DNA from: Bacteroidia bacterium
GTDB lineage: Bacteria > Bacteroidota > Bacteroidia > Bacteroidales > VadinHA17
DNA: 10,942 nucleotides
Direction: 5' to 3'
NCBI GenBank assembly: GCA_026391515.1
Contig: JAPLEC010000362.1
Span: forward strand, 1-10,942
This document shows positions 6,430 to 10,942 of the stretch, piece after piece. The position numbers were made by a program, and so were the translations under genes. Within the stretch, counting starts at the first letter, position 1. Each line of letters starts with the position of its first letter. Below the pieces are notes generated by a model, which saw only the letters and a program-made list of their open reading frames with translations, did no database searches and had not been told where the DNA came from.

Positions 6430-7236
6430 TCACTTTTTTATTTCAGCTCTTACTTCATCTCTCAGGCTCACATACAGCCATAAGAATCCAAAAGCAATAA
6501 AAGGAATACTTAATTTTTGACCATAATTTAAAAGCATACCTTTTTCAGCAGGAACCTGAACTTCTTTTAAAAATTCAATAAAAAAGCGGGCAACAAAAAT
6601 AAGTATCAAAGTGAGGCTTATCATGAGACCCTGGATATGCCGGCCTTTTTTTCTCCAGTAAATCCAAAACAGAAGAAAAAATATGAAGAGATAAGCGAGC
6701 GCCTCATAAATCTGAGTTGGATGTTTAGGTACATGTTCTCCAGCGCGCAGAAAAACAAAACCCCAGGGAACTGTTGTTTCCACCCCATAAATTTCAGAGT
6801 TCATCAGGTTCCCCATCCTGATAAAAAAGCCCGATAACGCGACTACAATCGCAATACGGTCTATTATCCAGTCATAATCTTTCTTCTCTTTAATTGCAAA
6901 GAAGCCCAGCGCCACTAAAATACCAAGTGCAGCACCGTGGCTTGCCAATCCTCCTTCCCAGATCTTTAAAATCTTGAGAGGATGTGCGTCATAGTATTCA
7001 GGCTCGTAGAAAAAGCAATGCCCAAGCCTTGCACCAACAACAACACCGATAACCATATAAATAGTTAGCTTATCGAGAACTGCCTCACCAAGATTTTCAT
7101 TTTTAAAGATTTTATTCAGTATAATGTATCCAAAAAGAAATGATGAGGCGAAAAGCAAACCATACCATCTGACGGCGAACGACCCTATGCGGAAGATTTC
7201 AGGATTAACGTCCCAGGGAATAATTAATAGATGCAT
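6430..7236 (-). CDS. lgt: Prolipoprotein diacylglyceryl transferase
   Basis: A 268-residue inner-membrane enzyme that moves a diacylglyceryl group from phosphatidylglycerol to the lipobox cysteine of prolipoproteins, the first step of lipoprotein maturation. Several hydrophobic helices are visible (about 20-42, 57-77, 98-114, 127-140, 180-195, 204-222, 242-257). The family signature is intact: RWYG (23-26), GGLASHG with H100, R140-M-G-N143 followed by LMNSE with E148, HPTQIYE (172-178) and R217 in the late helix. These match the essential His, Arg, Asn and Glu positions known from E. coli Lgt. Length is normal. It is transcribed away from a lipoprotein gene that starts 160 bases away, and its stop lies one base from the tetR stop. 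Confidence 0.97.
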   Translation of the reverse strand: MHLLIIPWDVNPEIFRIGSFAVRWYGLLFASSFLFGYIILNKIFKNENLGEAVLDKLTIYMVIGVVVGARLGHCFFYEPEYYDAHPLKILKIWEGGLASHGAALGILVALGFFAIKEKKDYDWIIDRIAIVVALSGFFIRMGNLMNSEIYGVETTVPWGFVFLRAGEHVPKHPTQIYEALAYLFIFFLLFWIYWRKKGRHIQGLMISLTLILIFVARFFIEFLKEVQVPAEKGMLLNYGQKLSIPFIAFGFLWLYVSLRDEVRAEIKK

Positions 7237-7259
7237 GTTAAGAAAGATAATATGATCGC

Positions 7260-7267
7260 CAAAGGTA
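7260..7267 (-). promoter_or_regulatory. -7 element for lgt
   Basis: On the minus strand this reads TACCTTTG, an exact TAnnTTTG, ending about 24 bases before the lgt ATG. The nearest upstream TTTG is 24 bases away, longer than the usual spacer, so the promoter call is moderate. Confidence 0.4.
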
Positions 7268-7340
7268 GAAAATAAGTAATAAACAGAGTGCCAAATGTGG
7301 GCTAAAATTTAGAGTGACTAAAGTTAATGCAGCTGATAGA

Positions 7341-7370
7341 TTGCAGCGAAACAAAAATGATGTAAGTTTG
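7341..7370 (+). promoter_or_regulatory. Promoter of the lipoprotein-glucokinase unit
   Basis: TTG (7341-7343), 19 bases, then TAAGTTTG (7363-7370), an excellent fit to the Bacteroidota promoter consensus. The start of transcription would fall near 7377, about 20 bases before the ATG at 7396, which supports that start codon. Confidence 0.7.
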
Positions 7371-7395
7371 TAATTCACAAAATCGAATTGCTTTA

Positions 7396-9198
7396 ATGAA
7401 CTCAGGCAAGTCAAGCCATACAATCGTTGATCTACTTGTATTAATCCTGATTGCAGGGTGTGCGAAAATAGCCTCACCAACCGGAGGGCCGAAAGATTTG
7501 GACCCGCCGGAAATAGTGAAAAGCAATCCGGTCAATGGTGTAACAAATTTCAAAGGGGACAAAATTGTTATAACCTTTAATGAGTTTGTTATCCTTGATA
7601 AGATAAATGAGAAATTCATGGTTTCACCGCCTATGAAAAAGAAACCGCAAATTTCTTTGAAAGGGAAAAGTGTGATTATTGAATACGACGAAAAACTCAA
7701 AGACAGTACCACATATACATTTTATTTTCAGGATGCAATAAGAGACCTGAATGAATCAAACCCAATTGACAATTACCAGTTTGTTTTTTCAACAGGTCCG
7801 GTAGTTGACTCCCTGTCTGTCACCGGAAATGTTTATAATGGTTTTAGTCTGGATCCTCCTGAAGAAGCGCTGGTTTTACTTTACAGGGAGCTTGAAGACA
7901 CAGCTGTTATAAAACAGCTTCCTGCGTATATTTCAAGGGTCGATAAAAAAGGATACTTCCGTATCGACAATATCAAAGAAGGCGTATACAGACTATATGC
8001 ACTGAAAGATGCAGACAACAGCAAGAATTTTAATCTTGCTGATGAAGAATTTGCATTCATGAATACTCCGATTGAAATAACCGCTGAAAATAATTTTCTG
8101 CCAATAGTGAAAGATACTGTAAAAGTGAAAAAACCATTGACAAAAGAACAAAAAGAAATTGCTGATACTGTCATAAAAAAAGGAGAATATCAGCTCATTT
8201 TATACAAACCTGAAAAGAAATTGCACTATCTTACCTCTTCACCGAGAAGCCTGCAATACAAATTAGTCTATACTCTCTCTTTACCGCCAGATTCTCTAGG
8301 TTTTAATTTCTCAATTCCAGGATCTGATACAAATTCGTATTTTATTGAGCACAGCAAAGAAAATGACACTATTCAGATCTGGCTGACCGACAGCACTTTA
8401 TACTCTAAGCCGCAAATAAGTTCTTTAGTCTGGTATCCATTTACTGATTCAACGGGAAACATCATTTTAAAACAGGATACAATCCTGATGCGATTTATAA
8501 TACCACGTGCTACCAGGGCACGGGTCAAACCGGCAGCGTTCAAAGTAAACACACCTTTTACGGCAGGAGCATTAATACCGGGGCAACAAATATTAATTAA
8601 ATCCCAAACACCTTTAAGAGCTCCGGATACATCAAAAATCAGGTTATACCAAATAGTCGATTCAATAAAAATCAAAACGCCGTTCACTATTGAAAAAGAC
8701 AAAAAAAATTCATGTACATTAATTTTATCGGCAAAATTAATTCAGGGGAAAACCTATCTTTTTATTGCAGATTCTACTGCATTCGGGAATATTTACGGTC
8801 AACAGGCAGATTCAACCGGATCTAAGTTTGTTGTAAGGAATAATGATACTTTTGGCAAGCTGACATTAAATATTAATAACTATGAAGGCAACCGTATTAT
8901 TCAGCTTTTAACAAATGAGGAAAAGCTTGTCAGGGAAACAAAAATGGACAAAGACGGGAAAATAATATTTCCTTTATTGAATCAGGGTACATACAAGTTG
9001 CGGGTAATTTATGATATCAATAATGATGGTAAATGGACAACAGGAGATTTTGCTTCAGGCAGACAACCGGAGCCGGTCTCTTTTTTACCTAAAAGAATAC
9101 TTATAAAAGAAAACTGGGAATTGGACGAGGACTGGGATATAGGAGAAAAAAACATTAAAAAATTCAAAATAGAGCCCACAAAAAGACCGGGCAGATAA
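7396..9198 (+). CDS. Ig-fold (Big_5/SbsA-like) lipoprotein
   Basis: A 600-residue envelope lipoprotein of unknown job, of a type common in Bacteroidota. The signal peptide ends in the lipobox I19-A-G-C22, so Cys22 should be lipidated by Lgt and cleaved by LspA. Right after it comes SPTGGPKDLDPP and a bacterial Ig-like domain of the Big_5/SbsA type (about 37-133: P-x-G-V segment, FNEFV, and the T-Y-T-F-Y strand). A prealbumin-like region follows (about 140-230), with GVYRLYALKD and an acidic DADNSKNFNLADE loop (205-217). The C-terminus (about 485-580) repeats this layout: GTYKLRVIYD followed by DINNDGKWTTGDF (540-552), a possible Ca2+ loop. The middle region (265-480) is beta-rich and unrecognised. 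The canonical surface-export signal after Cys (acidic cluster) is absent, so a periplasmic-facing site is possible. Glucokinase follows 23 bases later. Confidence 0.82.
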   Translation: MNSGKSSHTIVDLLVLILIAGCAKIASPTGGPKDLDPPEIVKSNPVNGVTNFKGDKIVITFNEFVILDKINEKFMVSPPMKKKPQISLKGKSVIIEYDEKLKDSTTYTFYFQDAIRDLNESNPIDNYQFVFSTGPVVDSLSVTGNVYNGFSLDPPEEALVLLYRELEDTAVIKQLPAYISRVDKKGYFRIDNIKEGVYRLYALKDADNSKNFNLADEEFAFMNTPIEITAENNFLPIVKDTVKVKKPLTKEQKEIADTVIKKGEYQLILYKPEKKLHYLTSSPRSLQYKLVYTLSLPPDSLGFNFSIPGSDTNSYFIEHSKENDTIQIWLTDSTLYSKPQISSLVWYPFTDSTGNIILKQDTILMRFIIPRATRARVKPAAFKVNTPFTAGALIPGQQILIKSQTPLRAPDTSKIRLYQIVDSIKIKTPFTIEKDKKNSCTLILSAKLIQGKTYLFIADSTAFGNIYGQQADSTGSKFVVRNNDTFGKLTLNINNYEGNRIIQLLTNEEKLVRETKMDKDGKIIFPLLNQGTYKLRVIYDINNDGKWTTGDFASGRQPEPVSFLPKRILIKENWELDEDWDIGEKNIKKFKIEPTKRPGR

Positions 9199-9221
9199 TA
9201 ATAATTTAAATCTTTAATAAT

Positions 9222-10181
9222 ATGAAAAAAGTAGTTGCTGGTGTCGACATTGGCGGAACAAATACCAGGTTCGGCCTTGTAGACGAAAAAGGCAAGGTAT
9301 TGTCTGAAAACAGTTTTAATACAACAGATTATCCAAAGATCGAAGATTTTGTGGGGGCGTTGGTTGTTACAATTAAAAAACTAATGTCCGGCAAGAAAGA
9401 TTATAAGCTGATCGGCATTGGAATAGGAGCACCTGATGCAAATTATCACAGAGGGACAATTGAACATGCCCCAAACCTTGCATGGAAGGGAATTGTTCCC
9501 CTGGCCGATCTTATAAAAAAGAAAATTAATATACCCGTAGTTGTGACAAATGATGCAAATGCCGCCGCAATGGGAGAAATGATCTTTGGCGGGGCAAAGA
9601 AGATGAAAGATTTTATCGTCCTGACTCTTGGCACAGGCCTTGGAAGCGGTATAGTTATTAACGGGGAAATGGTTTACGGACATACAGGTTTTGCCGGTGA
9701 GCTTGGACACATGATCGTTGTCCCCGGCGGTCGTGAATGTGGCTGCGGAAGAAAAGGATGCCTCGAAACCTATGCTTCAGCAACCGGATTGGTGAGAACG
9801 GTTCAATACCTGCTTAGCGAAATGAGAGACGAAAGCCCGCTGAGGGATATTCCGCCTTCAAAGCTCACCTCAAAGAAAATTGCTGAAGCTGCTGCTAAAA
9901 AAGATCCGATAGCAGTCAGGGCAATGAACGAAACAGCCGAAATCCTAGGATTCGGGATTATTAATTCAATTGTCTTCTCAAGCCCTGAAGCAATATTCCT
10001 GTTCGGCGGACTTGCACAAGCAGGAGAGATGCTGTTTGCTCCGGTAAGGAAATATCTCGAAAAAAATAACTATGTCCTTATGAAAGGGACAGTTAAGATA
10101 CTTCCTTCAGGCATTTCTGAAAGCAAAGGAGCTGTTATGGGATCAGCTGCTCTTATCTGGAACGAATTGAAGGGAAAGTAA
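9222..10181 (+). CDS. glcK: ROK-family glucokinase
   Basis: A 319-residue cytoplasmic sugar kinase that phosphorylates glucose to glucose-6-phosphate with ATP. The order of motifs is complete: phosphate loop DIGGTNTRFG (9-18), catalytic Asp111 in TNDANAA, second phosphate loop GTGLGSG (137-143), ROK signature GELGH with E160 and H163, and the zinc knuckle C173-G-C175...C180 (H163 being the fourth ligand). An adenosine-contact FGGL is at 261-264. E160 and H163 contact the sugar in known ROK kinases. Closely related ROK enzymes use fructose, mannose or N-acetylglucosamine, so glucose is the most likely substrate but is not certain. It sits 23 bases after the lipoprotein gene with no promoter between, hence likely co-transcribed. 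Length is typical. Confidence 0.92.
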   Translation: MKKVVAGVDIGGTNTRFGLVDEKGKVLSENSFNTTDYPKIEDFVGALVVTIKKLMSGKKDYKLIGIGIGAPDANYHRGTIEHAPNLAWKGIVPLADLIKKKINIPVVVTNDANAAAMGEMIFGGAKKMKDFIVLTLGTGLGSGIVINGEMVYGHTGFAGELGHMIVVPGGRECGCGRKGCLETYASATGLVRTVQYLLSEMRDESPLRDIPPSKLTSKKIAEAAAKKDPIAVRAMNETAEILGFGIINSIVFSSPEAIFLFGGLAQAGEMLFAPVRKYLEKNNYVLMKGTVKILPSGISESKGAVMGSAALIWNELKGK

Positions 10182-10218
10182 CACTCAACACCCTAAACGG
10201 GTCTTAAATGCTCCCAAA

Positions 10219-10263
10219 CCCTCCCGCTTCGCTGAAGCTACGCGGGACAAGCTCTAAAGGAGG
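10219..10263. repeat. GC-rich palindromic intergenic element
   Basis: CCCGC (10223-10227) pairs with GCGGG (10242-10246), an inner GCTTC/GAAGC pair (10226-10230, 10234-10238) offers an alternative fold, and CCTCC (10220-10224) can pair with GGAGG (10259-10263). It begins 38 bases after the glucokinase stop. It resembles dispersed palindromes of Bacteroidota; a weak terminator role is possible, but no T-run follows. Confidence 0.5.
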
Positions 10264-10377
10264 CTTCAATTAAGTAGAAATAATTAAGATTCCTTCAGGG
10301 GATTCAGGGGCCAGAAAAAAGGAGTTACAAAATTATAATCTTTTTGGTTCGTTCAGTTCAGAAACAATACGAAACAG

Positions 10378-10942
10378 ATGATGAAAACACTGAATGTCAG
10401 GAAAATAGAATTTGCATCTGAATATCCGACCCTGGAAGAAATCTCAAAAAAATTTGATGAACTTAACATCAGAAATCAAATTAGTAAGATTAACTGGAAA
10501 GATTTTGAATATAAACCTGAAGTAACATTTTCAGTCGGGTATACCGAAAAAGAGCTGCTTCTGAAATATTATGTTACCGAACAATACTTCAAAGCAGAAA
10601 AAACGGAATCAAATCAAATGGTCTGTGAAGATTCCTGTGTTGAGTTCTTTGTATCACCATGCGATGACGGGGTCTATTATAATTTTGAATTTAACGGAAT
10701 AGGAACATGTCTCCTTGGAACAGGAACAAGACGGGAAAACAGCACAAAGACAGATCCTGAAATCATAGCAAAGATCAGGAGAGTGGCATCTGCAGGTGAA
10801 AAGCCTGTCAAAGAGACAAAAGGTAAATTTTCATGGACAATAACTATAGCAATTCCATTGGATGTATTTTTTCACCATGGAATAGAAGAATTAAAAGGGC
10901 AGACGTTCAGGGCTAATTTTTATAAATGTGGAGATAAACTTT
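10378..10942 (+). CDS. CBM9-like carbohydrate-binding domain protein, N-terminal part
   Basis: About 188 codons are open from ATG at 10378 (or the next codon, 10381) to the right edge without a stop, so the gene is partial. Numbered from 10381, DSCVEFFV (84-91), YYNFEFNGIG (99-108), a SWTITIAIPL strand (151-160) and ANFYKCGDKL (178-187) follow the layout of the carbohydrate-binding family 9-like proteins (CBM9_2) of Bacteroidota, which form a beta-sandwich that binds sugar ends. I see no signal peptide, so this protein is probably cytoplasmic or exported by another route, or the true start is different. No clear promoter with both boxes is seen in the 196 bases upstream. The ligand cannot be told. 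Confidence 0.75.
   Translation, partial: MMKTLNVRKIEFASEYPTLEEISKKFDELNIRNQISKINWKDFEYKPEVTFSVGYTEKELLLKYYVTEQYFKAEKTESNQMVCEDSCVEFFVSPCDDGVYYNFEFNGIGTCLLGTGTRRENSTKTDPEIIAKIRRVASAGEKPVKETKGKFSWTITIAIPLDVFFHHGIEELKGQTFRANFYKCGDKL

Noticed and set aside
7302..7712. 136-codon minus-strand frame over the lipoprotein gene start
   Set aside because: Overlaps a consensus promoter and the signal peptide of a well-supported lipoprotein; no recognisable domain.
10293..10310. Short tandem repeat of TTCAGGGG upstream of the CBM9-like gene
   Set aside because: Only two units of eight bases; too little to call a regulatory repeat.
1..10942. CRISPR array, integrase, transposase or phage genes
   Set aside because: No regularly spaced repeats and no reading frame with recombinase or phage features were seen; the only hint of mobility is the duplicated tRNA end.

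Overview
The window reads as chromosomal DNA of a Bacteroidota bacterium, probably Bacteroidales/Marinilabiliales-like; the genus cannot be told. The grounds are AT-rich DNA, starts without clear Shine-Dalgarno sequences, several matches to the phylum's own promoter pattern (TTTG or TTG, 19-20 bases, TAnnTTTG), secreted Ser-type sulfatases, a Bacteroidota-style Ig-fold lipoprotein and a CBM9-like protein.

Region 1 (1-3310, minus strand) is a polysaccharide-degradation operon read leftward: an iduronate-2-sulfatase-like enzyme, a second arylsulfatase-like enzyme, and the start of a secreted protein that looks like a GH43-type beta-propeller, cut by the window edge. Both sulfatases carry serine, not cysteine, at the formylglycine position and so should need a radical-SAM maturase, which is not in this window. 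The set suggests desulfation and cleavage of a sulfated glycan. No SusC/SusD pair is visible.

Region 2 (3311-3760) has no protein gene. It holds a minus-strand tRNA with anticodon CAT, its promoter, a strong terminator, and an odd 130-base stretch with a second copy of the tRNA 3' end plus nested hairpins.

Region 3 (3761-5513, minus strand) is a two-gene operon: mtnA (5-methylthioribose-1-phosphate isomerase) and a class II aldolase/adducin protein one base downstream. This fits salvage of methylthioadenosine or 5'-deoxyadenosine. The aldolase has Asp where the third metal-binding His is expected.

Region 4 (5514-6428) is an intergenic stretch with a GC-rich palindrome, a perfect 10-bp inverted repeat and a near-ideal promoter, followed by a TetR-family regulator on the plus strand.

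Region 5 (6430-10181) has lgt (lipoprotein diacylglyceryl transferase) on the minus strand, convergent with tetR. Divergent from lgt is a 600-residue lipoprotein followed by a ROK-family glucokinase, likely one transcription unit.

Region 6 (10182-10942) has a repeat-like hairpin and the start of a CBM9-like protein that runs off the right edge.

Most genes are recognisable housekeeping or carbohydrate-related families. I found no clear new multi-gene system. The items most worth checking are the tRNA-derived duplication, the candidate TetR operator, and the mtnA-aldolase pair with its altered metal site.
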